Source of the DNA: Bacteroidetes bacterium UKL13-3
Lineage (GTDB): Bacteria > Bacteroidota > Bacteroidia > UKL13-3
DNA: 64,000 bases
Assembly: GCA_001602415.1 (NCBI GenBank)
Contig: CP012155.1
Coordinates: 2,722,223 to 2,786,222 of the forward strand
Direction of reading: 5' to 3'
The position numbers were made by a program, and so were the translations under genes. The notes beneath the pieces were generated by a model. The model was not told the DNA's origin. It worked only from the letters and a program-made list of their open reading frames with translations, and searched no databases. Each line of letters starts with the position of its first letter. Position 1 is the stretch's first letter. Of the stretch, positions 28,517 through 38,051 are shown one piece after another.

Positions 28517-29761
28517 ATGTCGAACTCAACTGAAATACAAGCAGCACAAACGCTGTGGAACAAAATAAAACCACGCGGTGACCAATTCATGTGGGGAATA
28601 ATCTTCATTCTTTCCATATGGGGTTTGCTTGCTATTTACAGTTCAACCGGTGCACTTGCTTACAAGAAAAATGGAGGCATGGTAGAAATCTACTTAATTC
28701 AGCAGGCAGGGTTGTTGTGCGTAGGGTTTTTCATCATGTTCTTTGTGCATTCTATACACTATAAACACTTTGTAAGTTTATCCAAACTCCTTTTATATAT
28801 TACATACCCGTTACTCATTTATACATTATTCTTCGGACTGGAAATAAACGGAGCCAGAAGATGGGTTAACTTTTTCGGGCTCACTTTTCAATCATCAGAC
28901 ATAGCAAAGTTGGCACTTATCATGTTTGTTACGCGTGAGTTGGCAAGAAAACAAGAAGAGATTAAAGATTTGAAAAAATCATTCTTGCCTATACTAACAC
29001 ATATCACGTTGATTTGTGTGCTTATTGCACCCGAAAATTTATCAACTGCCTTGGTGCTATTCTCAACTTGCATGGTCATTATGTTTATTGGTCGTGTGAG
29101 TTTAAAACATTTATTTGGTGTTGCAGGTGCAGGAATCCTCGCAGGGTTATTGTTGTTTGGAATCTTGTTTGCCGTTCCCGAGAAAGCACTCAAAGGTACA
29201 GGGCGTTTACTCACATGGAAAAATCGTGTAGAGAGTTTTGGTAAAAAAGAAACCGACCCTGATAAAACCTTTCAGAATGATCATGCCAAAATAGCCATTG
29301 CCAGTGGTGGCATTATGGGTAAATTTCCTGGTAATAGTACTGAACGAAACTTTTTACCAGAAGCTTATTCCGATTTTATATACGCCATCATTGCCGAAGA
29401 ATATGGAATGATAGGGGCGGTAATCATGCTGTTTTTATACATGTTCTTTTTATACAGAGCCATGCGGATGGTACTCAAAAGTCCGAAAGCATTTGGTGCA
29501 CTTATAGCTGTTGGACTAAGTTTTTCTTTGGTATTACAAGCACTCATTAATATGGCTGTTGCCGTTAATATTTTCCCCGTAACCGGTTTAACATTACCGC
29601 TTGTGAGCAAAGGTGGAACATCTATCTTACTTACCTCTGTTGCCTTTGGTGTAATAATGAGTGTGAGTCGTTACATCGAACAAGATGAACCCAATTTAGA
29701 AGAAACAACCAAGGAAGCTATTCCATCAACCGATAATACCCTTATAGAAAATGGCGCGTAA
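28517..29761 (+). CDS. ftsW: SEDS peptidoglycan glycosyltransferase FtsW
   Basis: The 414-residue polytopic protein has ten or so membrane helices and SEDS motifs: LLAIYSSTGALAYK at the first helix, NGARRWVNFFGLTFQSSDIAK (about residue 113) and PVTGLTLPLVSKGGTSIL near the end. It polymerises septal glycan with FtsI. It overlaps murG by 11 bases, suggesting coupled translation. Confidence 0.95.
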   Translation: MSNSTEIQAAQTLWNKIKPRGDQFMWGIIFILSIWGLLAIYSSTGALAYKKNGGMVEIYLIQQAGLLCVGFFIMFFVHSIHYKHFVSLSKLLLYITYPLLIYTLFFGLEINGARRWVNFFGLTFQSSDIAKLALIMFVTRELARKQEEIKDLKKSFLPILTHITLICVLIAPENLSTALVLFSTCMVIMFIGRVSLKHLFGVAGAGILAGLLLFGILFAVPEKALKGTGRLLTWKNRVESFGKKETDPDKTFQNDHAKIAIASGGIMGKFPGNSTERNFLPEAYSDFIYAIIAEEYGMIGAVIMLFLYMFFLYRAMRMVLKSPKAFGALIAVGLSFSLVLQALINMAVAVNIFPVTGLTLPLVSKGGTSILLTSVAFGVIMSVSRYIEQDEPNLEETTKEAIPSTDNTLIENGA

Positions 29762-30842
29762 ATCATTAAACGTAATTATTAGTGGAGGCGGTACAGGCGG
29801 GCATATTTATCCAGCCGTAGCTGTTGCTCAGGAATTACAAAAGCGAATGCCTGATGTTAACATTCTGTTTGTAGGTGCTAGCGATAGAATGGAAATGGAA
29901 AAAGTTCCGAAAGCAGGTTACAAAATTGTAGGTCTTTGGATTAGTGGCTTGCAACGCAGCTTAAGCTTGAAAAATCTCCTGTTTCCAGTAAAAGTAATTA
30001 GCGCTGTATGGAAATCGTTGAGCATACTTAAAGAATTTAAACCCGATGTAGCTATTGGCTTTGGTGGTTACGCCAGCGGTGCAATGATGTGGGCTGCTAC
30101 TATGAAAAAAATACCATCGGTCATTCACGAACAAAATTCATACGCAGGTATTACCAACAAAATTTTAAAAAATAGAGTCGATACAATTTGTGTTGCATAC
30201 GATAGAATGAACCGCTTTTTCCCTGAGCGTAAAATCGTAAAAGTAGGAAACCCTATTCGTAAAGATTTGATGAATGTAAATGGTAAACGTGATGAAGCTA
30301 TTACCTTTTTTGAGTTGAATCCTTCCAAAAAAACTGTTCTAATTATTGGTGGTAGTTTGGGCGCACGCACCATCAATCAAACAATTAACGAAGGTATACA
30401 GAGACTGGATGAAGCAGGCTTGCAAATTATTTGGCAAACCGGAAAAAATTATACACAAGCCGAAACAAAAAAATCAACTACAATCAAACCATACACGTTT
30501 ATTTATGAGATGGATTTAGCTTATGCAGCAGCCGATATCGTGATTTCGAGAGCTGGTGCTTTATCCATTGCAGAGCTGGCACAAGTACAAAAGCCGGTCA
30601 TATTGGTTCCGTCACCCAACGTTGCCGAAGACCATCAAACCAAAAATGCGATGGCCTTGGTAACCAATGAAGCTGCAATTTTAGTTAAAGATAGCGAAGC
30701 CAAAGAAGTATTGATAGACGAAGTAATAAAGTTGGCGCAAAGTGAAATGAAACAAGCACAACTCAAAAACAATATTGCCACGTTTGCCATGCCGAATGCT
30801 GCTAAGTTAATTGTAGATGAAGTGCTGAGAGTGATGGAATAA
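29751..30842 (+). CDS. murG: UDP-GlcNAc:lipid I GlcNAc transferase MurG
   Basis: The 363-residue GT-B enzyme makes lipid II at the inner face of the membrane. It has the N-terminal glycine loop ISGGGTGGHIYPAVAVAQEL and the second glycine loop IIGGSLGARTINQTI (about residue 195). The donor site follows with SRAGALSIAELAQVQKPVI and PSPNVAEDHQTKNA. It overlaps the ftsW end. Confidence 0.96.
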   Translation: MARKSLNVIISGGGTGGHIYPAVAVAQELQKRMPDVNILFVGASDRMEMEKVPKAGYKIVGLWISGLQRSLSLKNLLFPVKVISAVWKSLSILKEFKPDVAIGFGGYASGAMMWAATMKKIPSVIHEQNSYAGITNKILKNRVDTICVAYDRMNRFFPERKIVKVGNPIRKDLMNVNGKRDEAITFFELNPSKKTVLIIGGSLGARTINQTINEGIQRLDEAGLQIIWQTGKNYTQAETKKSTTIKPYTFIYEMDLAYAAADIVISRAGALSIAELAQVQKPVILVPSPNVAEDHQTKNAMALVTNEAAILVKDSEAKEVLIDEVIKLAQSEMKQAQLKNNIATFAMPNAAKLIVDEVLRVME

Positions 30843-31165
30843 TAAATGTTCAGAGAATAGATCATAGTTGATAGATAACAGAAGTAAAAGGAATGTGATG
30901 CTGAGTTTATTGAAGCTAGGATGAGTAGATTATAGTTAGTGGATTATAGTTGATAGATAATAGAAGTGAAAGGGTTTATCGAGGCTAAGCCAAGCAGATC
31001 ATAGTTAATAGTTGATAGATAATAGAAGTAAATGCAATGTCATGCTGAGTTCATCGAAGCAGACCTCCGGTTAATTCAAATAGAAAAAAACAAAGCAGGC
31101 TGCCTGAGCTCCACTCAGTGGAATGGTCGAAGGCAACTGCGAGTTAAAAGTTAATAAAGTTAACA
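30843..31165. repeat. murG-murC spacer made of diverged tandem repeats
   Basis: This 323-base spacer has no gene. Three diverged copies of a ~65-75-base unit follow one another, each with GATAGATAAYAGAAGTRAA and then a GCTGAGTTYATYGAAGC-like part (the YAGAAGTRAA portion near 30883, 30961 and 31021). The end (31100-31140) has CTCAGTGGAATGGTCGAAGG. The repeat is not seen as a whole elsewhere in the window, though GATAATAGTTGATAG recurs at 34801. Confidence 0.6.
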
Positions 31166-32545
31166 ATGAATTTTAAAGATATACAACAAGCGTATTTTTT
31201 AGGGATTGGCGGTATCGGCATGAGTGCCATTGCACGCTATTTCCATTCGATAGGGATTGTAGTAAACGGTTACGACAAAACGGAAACTCCTTTAACGAAA
31301 GAACTTGTTGCCGAAGGTATTCACATTCATTATAAAGATTTAGGATCTCGGATTGGTGATTTAGGATTGACGAAAGAATCATGTTTAGTTGTACTGACCC
31401 CTGCTATTCCTAAAGATCATCAAGAGTGGAAATGGTTGGTCGATAAAAACTTTACCATCCTCAAACGCTCACAAGTATTAGGAATCATTACCGATGTATA
31501 TCAAACGATTGGTGTTGCAGGAACGCATGGAAAAACAACTACATCAACACTTATTGCGCACATTCTAAAACAAAGCAACGTTGATTGTGCTGCATTTCTT
31601 GGAGGGATCTCCAGCAACTATCAAACAAATCTCTTACTAAACCAATCAACCAATCAACCAATCAACCAATACATGGTAGTTGAGGCTGATGAGTTCGACC
31701 GATCATTTTTAACGTTGCATCCTTCGATTGCAATTATTACGTCTACCGATGCGGATCACTTAGATATTTACGGTGAACACAACGAGTTAAAAAAATCATT
31801 TTTAGCGTATGCTTCGCAATGCAAAGAGAATGGTTCTTTAATTCTTAAAAAGGGATTAGATATTACAGCCGATGTAACACGGGATTTCATAACATATTCG
31901 GTAACAGAAAAGGCAGATGCCTACGCAAGTAATATTCAAATTAAAGGTGATGAATATTCGTTTGATCTCCTGTTTAAAGAACAGCATATTAACAACTTGG
32001 TGCTGGGCATTCCAGGTTTACACAATGTAGAGAATGCTGTTGCTGCTTCGGTAGCCTGTTTACTAGCTGGTGTTACAGCAGATGAACTCAAAGCTGGACT
32101 GGCTTCATTTAAGGGTGTTAAAAGGCGTTTTGAATACATCATTAAACGCAACGATTTCGTTTACATCGATGATTACGCACATCATCCTGAAGAGTTGAGA
32201 GCCATCATATCATCTGTAAAAAATATGTATCCAAATAAAAAAATTGTTGCTGCATTTCAGCCACATCTTTTTAGTAGAACAAGAGATTTTGTAGATGGAT
32301 TTGCCGAGAGTCTATCGTTACTTGACAATGTTGTATTATTGGATATTTATCCGGCACGCGAGTTACCAATGGAAGGTGTTACGTCCAACATAATTTTTGA
32401 CAAAATGACATCGACAAACAAAATACTGTGCAGCAAAACGGAGGCTGTTGAACTTATTAAACAACAAAAACCCGAAGTATTGCTAACACTCGGTGCTGGT
32501 GATATTGACCAACTGGTGGGCGTTTTGAAGGAAGCTTATAAGTAG
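31166..32545 (+). CDS. murC: UDP-MurNAc--L-alanine ligase MurC
   Basis: The 459-residue Mur ligase has the UDP-binding FLGIGGIGMSAIARYFHS start, the ATP loop GVAGTHGKTTTSTLIAH (about residue 116), VEADEFDRSF (about 172) and the C-terminal AFQPHLFSRTRDF. It adds the first L-alanine. A small insertion of about ten residues (LNQSTNQPINQ, about 159-169) precedes VEADEFD and is encoded by an 8-bp tandem repeat. The reading frame stays intact across it. Confidence 0.96.
   Translation: MNFKDIQQAYFLGIGGIGMSAIARYFHSIGIVVNGYDKTETPLTKELVAEGIHIHYKDLGSRIGDLGLTKESCLVVLTPAIPKDHQEWKWLVDKNFTILKRSQVLGIITDVYQTIGVAGTHGKTTTSTLIAHILKQSNVDCAAFLGGISSNYQTNLLLNQSTNQPINQYMVVEADEFDRSFLTLHPSIAIITSTDADHLDIYGEHNELKKSFLAYASQCKENGSLILKKGLDITADVTRDFITYSVTEKADAYASNIQIKGDEYSFDLLFKEQHINNLVLGIPGLHNVENAVAASVACLLAGVTADELKAGLASFKGVKRRFEYIIKRNDFVYIDDYAHHPEELRAIISSVKNMYPNKKIVAAFQPHLFSRTRDFVDGFAESLSLLDNVVLLDIYPARELPMEGVTSNIIFDKMTSTNKILCSKTEAVELIKQQKPEVLLTLGAGDIDQLVGVLKEAYK
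31640..31670 (+). repeat. 8-bp tandem repeat (AACCAATC) inside murC
   Basis: AACCAATC is repeated 3.9 times inside the coding sequence. Because the unit is not a multiple of three, gain or loss of one unit would shift the frame of an essential gene. Confidence 0.85.
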
Positions 32546-32675
32546 GCAATTAGGTAAATGAAAGAAAAAGAAAGTAGGCAGTACATAAAAAAGAAAAAGG
32601 AATAACAGTTCCCGATACTAATCTAAGCAAAACCTGCACAGTATAATTGAACTGGCATAAAACAACTAACAAACA

Positions 32676-33473
32676 ATGGCAATCGACAAACAAAAACTTG
32701 TGAAACAACTAACCAAAATTGGTATCATAACCTTGTGGGTATTGTTGGTTTCCGGTGTGATTGTTTCGTTGGCTTTTGTGAACAAACAAGAGGATGCGGT
32801 TACTTGCAAAAAAGTTACCATTTCTATCTTACCGAAAAACGAATTATTGTTTATTGATAGAGATATGGTGTTGGCTACGATCCACCCTTCGGGTAGTGAA
32901 AAATCCATTATTAACAAGAAAATAATGGAACTGAACATTCCTCTCATTGAAACAAAACTTAACCACAACGACTTCATAAAAACCTCGCAAGTGTTCACAG
33001 ATATGAACGGTGAACTCCAAATTAACATTGTACAACGAAAACCCATATTACATATACTCAAGGCCGATGGAAGCAGTTATTACCTTGATGAAGAAGGACG
33101 TAAGATGCCAATTTCACAAGCCTTTACAGCACATGTACCCATTGCTAGCGGTAACGTGTTTGAAGAGTACAAAGCACGTGATACAATGCATACTTTAGTT
33201 GGAGCGGAACTACACAAGATAGCAACATATGTTGATAAAGATGCTTTCTGGAAAGCCCAGATTGAACAGATATTTGTTACAGCAGAAAGTGAATTCGTAC
33301 TTATTCCAAAAGTTGGTGAACATACCATCGTGTTTGGAACAGGCGATGACATTGAGATAAAGTTTGAAAAATTGATGCTGTTTTATAAAGAAGGATTGAG
33401 CAGAGTTGGTTGGGATAAATACAGCACCATCAATTTGAAATATAAGAATCAAATAGTTTGTACGAAAAAATAA
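32676..33473 (+). CDS. ftsQ: FtsQ/DivIB-like cell division protein
   Basis: The 265-residue protein has a short cytoplasmic N-terminus, one membrane segment (IGIITLWVLLVSGVIVSLAF) and an extracytoplasmic part. Its first section resembles a POTRA domain (ELLFIDRDMVLATI), followed by QINIVQRKPILHILKADGSSYYLDEEG, as in FtsQ of Bacteroidota. Position between murC and ftsA supports the call. The spacer before it (32546-32675) shows nothing recognisable. Confidence 0.88.
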   Translation: MAIDKQKLVKQLTKIGIITLWVLLVSGVIVSLAFVNKQEDAVTCKKVTISILPKNELLFIDRDMVLATIHPSGSEKSIINKKIMELNIPLIETKLNHNDFIKTSQVFTDMNGELQINIVQRKPILHILKADGSSYYLDEEGRKMPISQAFTAHVPIASGNVFEEYKARDTMHTLVGAELHKIATYVDKDAFWKAQIEQIFVTAESEFVLIPKVGEHTIVFGTGDDIEIKFEKLMLFYKEGLSRVGWDKYSTINLKYKNQIVCTKK

Positions 33474-33483
33474 ATGTACTGAT

Positions 33484-34788
33484 ATGAGTGATATCAAAAA
33501 AGTTATAGTAGGGCTTGATATTGGAACCACTAAAGTGTGTGCCATTGTTGGTGCCAAAAACGAACATGGAAAAGTTGAAATCCTGGGCATGGGAAAAGCT
33601 GATTCGTTGGGCGTTATACGTGGCGAAGTTCGTAATATCGATAAAACGGTAAAGTCAATTCGTGAGGCCGTTGAAAAAGCCAAACAAAGTATGGCTCAAG
33701 GTAAAATCCGCATCGAAATAAACTCTGTACACGTTGGTATTGCGGGGCAACATATCAAAAGTTTGCAACACCGTAATTCAATTGCTCGTCCGCAAAACGA
33801 AGAAGAAATTACCAAAAATGATGTTGACCGTTTAATTTCTGATACTTATAATCTAGCATTGCCTCCAGGCGATAAAATCATTCATGTTATTCCACAAGAA
33901 TACTCGGTTGATGATTTTACCGATGTTACCGATCCGGTTGGAATTGCAGGTGTGCGCCTATCTGGAAACTTCCACATCATAACTGGTCACATTGATGCCA
34001 TCAAAAATATTTACAAGAGTGTAAACCGTGCCGGATTGGAAGTTGCTGATTTAATTTTGGAACCTCTCTCCTCTTCGGATGCAGTGTTAACTCCTGAAGA
34101 AATGGAAGCCGGTGTGTGTTTAGTTGATGTAGGCGGTGGAACAACAGACGTTGCTATCTTTAAAAACGGGATGATACGTCACACGGCAGTTATTCCTTTT
34201 GGTGGAAATATTATTACCGATGACATTGTTGATGGTTGCCAAGTATTGCGCAACCAAGCTGAATTGCTAAAGTTAAAATTCGGTTCGGCTTTAGCAGATG
34301 AAAACAAAGAGAATGAAATCGTATGCATTCCGGGATTCCATGGTCGCCCTCCAAAAGAAGTTTCAATTAAAAACTTAGCCATGGTTATTCAAGCGCGCGT
34401 GGAAGAGATTTTTGAATCTGTTTTATACGAAATAAAAAGTTCGGGGTTGGAGCGTAAATTGAATGCAGGCATCGTTATAACCGGTGGTGGTTCTCAATTA
34501 AAACACCTCGACAAATTAGTTGAGTTTGTTACCGGAATCGACACGCGCATTGGTTACCCCAATGAGCATATTTCAAAAACCATCGTTGAAGAAATTAAAA
34601 GTCCGATGTATGCAACTGGCGTAGGACTGGTAATTAAAGGATTGAATGGTGAAGAGGAAGTAACCGTTGAAACAACACAAGAAGAAGAAACATCACAAGT
34701 AGCAACCAATAAAAAAGGGGGCTTTCTCTCTACCTGGTTAGAAAAAGGGAAAGCTTGGCTAAATGAAGATGATATAAAAGATTTTTAA
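33484..34788 (+). CDS. ftsA: Cell division protein FtsA
   Basis: The 434-residue actin-like ATPase has VGLDIGTTKVCAIVGAK (phosphate 1) at the start, LVDVGGGTTDVAIFKNG (about residue 218) and VITGGGSQLKHLD (about 330). A C-terminal amphipathic helix (FLSTWLEKGKAWL) should bind the membrane and tether FtsZ. It lies 10 bases after ftsQ. Confidence 0.96.
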   Translation: MSDIKKVIVGLDIGTTKVCAIVGAKNEHGKVEILGMGKADSLGVIRGEVRNIDKTVKSIREAVEKAKQSMAQGKIRIEINSVHVGIAGQHIKSLQHRNSIARPQNEEEITKNDVDRLISDTYNLALPPGDKIIHVIPQEYSVDDFTDVTDPVGIAGVRLSGNFHIITGHIDAIKNIYKSVNRAGLEVADLILEPLSSSDAVLTPEEMEAGVCLVDVGGGTTDVAIFKNGMIRHTAVIPFGGNIITDDIVDGCQVLRNQAELLKLKFGSALADENKENEIVCIPGFHGRPPKEVSIKNLAMVIQARVEEIFESVLYEIKSSGLERKLNAGIVITGGGSQLKHLDKLVEFVTGIDTRIGYPNEHISKTIVEEIKSPMYATGVGLVIKGLNGEEEVTVETTQEEETSQVATNKKGGFLSTWLEKGKAWLNEDDIKDF

Positions 34789-34793
34789 ATACA

Positions 34794-34860
34794 GTTCATA
34801 GATAATAGTTGATAGTTCATGGTAAAAAATACTGTGAGCTATGACATGTGAACCATGAAC
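34794..34860. repeat. ftsA-ftsZ spacer hairpin
   Basis: GTTCATGGT (34815-34823) and ACCATGAAC (34852-34860) are perfect inverted repeats 28 bases apart, preceded by GATAATAGTTGATAG like the murG-murC spacer. The role is unknown. Confidence 0.5.
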
Positions 34861-34874
34861 TAAATACTCAAATT

Positions 34875-36509
34875 ATGGAAACAAGATTAAAATTCGACTT
34901 ACCTAAAGACAAATCAAGTATTATTAAAGTGCTTGGTGTAGGAGGTGGCGGGGGAAACGCTGTTAATCACATGTACTCACAAGGAATTAAAGGGGTAGAT
35001 TTTGTGATTTGCAATACCGATTTACAGGTATTGGAGGCCAGTGCTATTCCCAATAAAATTCAGTTAGGCACAGGACTAACGGCAGGACTTGGAGCAGGTT
35101 CGAATCCCGAAGTTGGAAAAAAAGCTGCTATGGAAGCTATTGAAGATGTGATTGAAGTATTGGGAGTGAATACCAAAATGCTTTTTATTACAGCAGGAAT
35201 GGGTGGCGGAACCGGAACAGGAGCTGCGCCAATTATTGCCAAAACAGCAAAGGAGTTGGATATTCTTACGGTAGGTATTGTAACTACACCTTTTTCATTT
35301 GAAGGAAAAAAACGTAAGAACCACGCTGACGAAGGAATTGAGCAACTAAAGAAAAGTGTTGACTGTTTACTAATTATCAGTAACGATAAAATAAAGGAGA
35401 TGTATGGTAATTTACCGTTGCGCCAGGCTTTCAGTCACGCCAACGATATTTTAACCACGGCAGCAAAAGGTATTGCCGAGTTGATTACCGATACAGGTTA
35501 TATCAACGTGGATTTTGAAGATGTAAAAACCGTGATGCGCAATAGCGGTGTTGCCCTAATGGGATCGGCAAGTGCTGATGGTGAAAACAGAGCCATTGAT
35601 GCCGTGAAAGCTGCGTTAGCTTCGCCATTGCTAAATGATAACCAAATTGTAGGTGCGAAGAATATCTTGCTTAATATTTCTTCCGGAACACAAGAAGTAT
35701 TAATGGATGAAGTTGAATTAATTTCATCATACATTCAAGATGAAGCAGGCTTAACAGCAGACGTTATTTTTGGAACTTCATTTGATGAAACATTGGGCGA
35801 TAAAATTGCTGTTACATTAATTGCAACAGGTTTTGAAACGCGCGAAAATATCATCGTACAATCACATACTGAGCCTCGCACCAAACACGTATTGTATGAG
35901 CAACCTCGCAAACCAGATATGGTGATTTCACACTTATTGGATGAACCAAAACCTGAAGTGACACCAATACCTGCTCCCGAGCCAGTAGCAGAAATTACAC
36001 CGGAGCCAATTGAAGAGATTGCCCCAGAGCCAATTATTCCGCAAGAGGAAGAAATTCATTTTGAACTTAAAATTGAAGAAGAAGAAACCTTTGATATTGA
36101 GCCTCAAATTACATTTGAAACGGAAGATGACGAAATAAAAAGTCGTGTACAAGATGCAATTGCACGCGATGAAGAGATTGCCTCCATTACTTCCGAAATA
36201 CATTTTGAATTACCTGTTGAAGAGGAAATAGATGAAATGCCAACGATGAATATGGAAGAGCAAGAGTTGCGCATCGAACAACATATTCAACGTATTAAGG
36301 AATTGAAAAACCTAAATGTAACCATTAATTCACCGGGCGGTATTCGCGACTTGGAGAAGGAACCTGCATACAAACGTAGAAACAAAAAATTGAATGATGT
36401 TCCGCATTCATCCGAAAGTCAAGTATCACGGTTAACGTTGTTTGAAGATACAACGAATAAGGCTGGCATTCGTACGAATAATTCATTCCTGCACGATAAT
36501 GTAGATTAA
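34875..36509 (+). CDS. ftsZ: Cell division protein FtsZ
   Basis: From ATG 34875 the tubulin-like GTPase has 544 residues. The upstream in-frame ATG 34848 overlaps the spacer hairpin and is less likely. Glycine loops GVGGGGGNAVNHM (about residue 21) and AGMGGGTGTGAAP (about 110) bind GTP. After residue ~325 comes a long acidic linker rich in E and P (EPIEEIAPEPIIPQEEE) and a short conserved tail NSFLHDNVD, the long-tailed form usual in Bacteroidota. It is the last dcw gene and is followed by a terminator. Confidence 0.97.
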   Translation: METRLKFDLPKDKSSIIKVLGVGGGGGNAVNHMYSQGIKGVDFVICNTDLQVLEASAIPNKIQLGTGLTAGLGAGSNPEVGKKAAMEAIEDVIEVLGVNTKMLFITAGMGGGTGTGAAPIIAKTAKELDILTVGIVTTPFSFEGKKRKNHADEGIEQLKKSVDCLLIISNDKIKEMYGNLPLRQAFSHANDILTTAAKGIAELITDTGYINVDFEDVKTVMRNSGVALMGSASADGENRAIDAVKAALASPLLNDNQIVGAKNILLNISSGTQEVLMDEVELISSYIQDEAGLTADVIFGTSFDETLGDKIAVTLIATGFETRENIIVQSHTEPRTKHVLYEQPRKPDMVISHLLDEPKPEVTPIPAPEPVAEITPEPIEEIAPEPIIPQEEEIHFELKIEEEETFDIEPQITFETEDDEIKSRVQDAIARDEEIASITSEIHFELPVEEEIDEMPTMNMEEQELRIEQHIQRIKELKNLNVTINSPGGIRDLEKEPAYKRRNKKLNDVPHSSESQVSRLTLFEDTTNKAGIRTNNSFLHDNVD

Positions 36510-36531
36510 TCTCTAATTGTTATTTATAACC

Positions 36532-36569
36532 AAAAGGAGGAGCTCTTAAACTGGGCCCCTCCTTTTTTT
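36532..36569 (+). terminator. Terminator at the end of the dcw cluster
   Basis: AAAAGGAGG pairs with CCTCCTTTT and GCTC with GGGC across one mismatch, around a TTAAACT loop, followed by a T-run. Confidence 0.85.
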
Positions 36570-36727
36570 ATATCTTTATGTAAGATGAAGAGGGAAATTG
36601 ATACAGGCCTAATGATACATATTTTAACTGCAATCGGGTAATGTATCGATAACCCACAATACAGTATTGTAATTAATTACTTGAATTGGTTACGATTTCA
36701 AACAACAAATAAATGCGCTACTAGTTA

Positions 36728-37804
36728 TTATTGTTTAACTATTTTTTTGTGAAAGCGCTGATTGTTACAATCTAAAACAAGGGAATAAAAGCCAATTGGC
36801 AACAATTGTAAATCGATGGTTGTTTGGTTAATTGAATGCAAAACTAACTGGCCCGAAGCGTTATACAACCTCAAATCATTGTTACTAGCGTTTGGCGGTA
36901 GCTCCAAAAAGTTAGATAACGGGTTCGGAATAAAAAAATCACTTACTATTTCATGAATGCTCGTTTGCGAATTTTGATAAACACGCACATAGTCTATTTC
37001 CATTGTTGCTTGTGTAAAATTACTTGGAACATTTCCTGCAACGCCACCCATTGCAATATTCATTAACAAGTATTGATCGTTGGTAAAAGGCCAGTTTGAC
37101 ATATTTTTTGTTGATGGGTTATAGGTGTAAAAAGCTACACCATCCAGCAAAAAAGTGATTTGATTTGGCGACCAATTCATAGAATAAACATGAAAGTCGC
37201 TACCTAGGTTATTGGCTATTGTTCCTGCATGGTTAATTGTGTTTCCATATGATGATGGCGTGTGAATGGCACTTTGTATAAACCCAGCTGGTTTGGAGGG
37301 AGTAATGCCATGTTCCATGATATCAATTTCTCCGCATGCTGGCCATGGAGTGGTGCCAGAAGTAGCTTCAAAATACCCTCCCGGCTCCGTAATATTTTTT
37401 CCCAACATCCATAATGCCGGCCATGTGCCTTGTTGTGTAGGCACTTTTGCTCTAATGTCAACCCGGCCATTGGTAAAAGCAAATTTTGAATTTAGCCGAG
37501 CAGATGTATAGCTTTTGGTTATACCTTGATTGGTGTAACTTTCCTTGATTGCAGTTATTTTTAATACACCATTTTCTACTGCAGCATTTTTTAATTCATT
37601 CGTATAGTGTTGCAACTCGCCATTAAACCAACTACCGCCTTCTGGAATTTTAGTTTGATGATGCCATTTGTTTGGATCAATAGCTCCGGTATATTCAAAT
37701 TCATCCGACCACACAAGCCGGCTGTAAATTACATCTACTTGAGCGTTGCAGAATTTAACAATGAAAAAGAAAATAACTGAAAGAATATAGGTAGATATTT
37801 GCAT
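36728..37804 (-). CDS. Secreted glycoside hydrolase family 16 (laminarinase-like) with T9SS sorting domain
   Basis: The 358-residue protein has a signal peptide (MQISTYILSVIFFFIVKFCN). The GH16 domain (about residues 28-275) carries the catalytic motif EIDIMEHG (about residue 157), so it cleaves beta-1,3/1,4-glucans with retention. The N-terminal RLVWSDEFEYTGAIDPNKWH and the late TMEIDYVRVYQN are family features. A short C-terminal Por/T9SS sorting domain (FIPNPLSNFLELPP, LRLYNASGQLVL) directs it to the surface. It is monocistronic, between the dcw cluster and the cassette array. Confidence 0.92.
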   Translation of the reverse strand: MQISTYILSVIFFFIVKFCNAQVDVIYSRLVWSDEFEYTGAIDPNKWHHQTKIPEGGSWFNGELQHYTNELKNAAVENGVLKITAIKESYTNQGITKSYTSARLNSKFAFTNGRVDIRAKVPTQQGTWPALWMLGKNITEPGGYFEATSGTTPWPACGEIDIMEHGITPSKPAGFIQSAIHTPSSYGNTINHAGTIANNLGSDFHVYSMNWSPNQITFLLDGVAFYTYNPSTKNMSNWPFTNDQYLLMNIAMGGVAGNVPSNFTQATMEIDYVRVYQNSQTSIHEIVSDFFIPNPLSNFLELPPNASNNDLRLYNASGQLVLHSINQTTIDLQLLPIGFYSLVLDCNNQRFHKKIVKQ

Positions 37805-38051
37805 GTTGTAGTAAAGTAAAAATAATAAAAGTATCTACAAATACAATGCAATGGGAATACACCCAATAAATAGTTAAGTCTGCCCGCGCTTTGCCTATCG
37901 GTTAAAAATGAACACAAAAAAATGGAATGGGTAACTTAGAAATAGTAAATATGTATATGAAAATAAGAGCCTTTGCTACTTTATTCTTAAACCCACATCT
38001 CACTAAATACCTAAACTTTCAATCGATAACTCCATAGGCCTGCGTGCTTGC

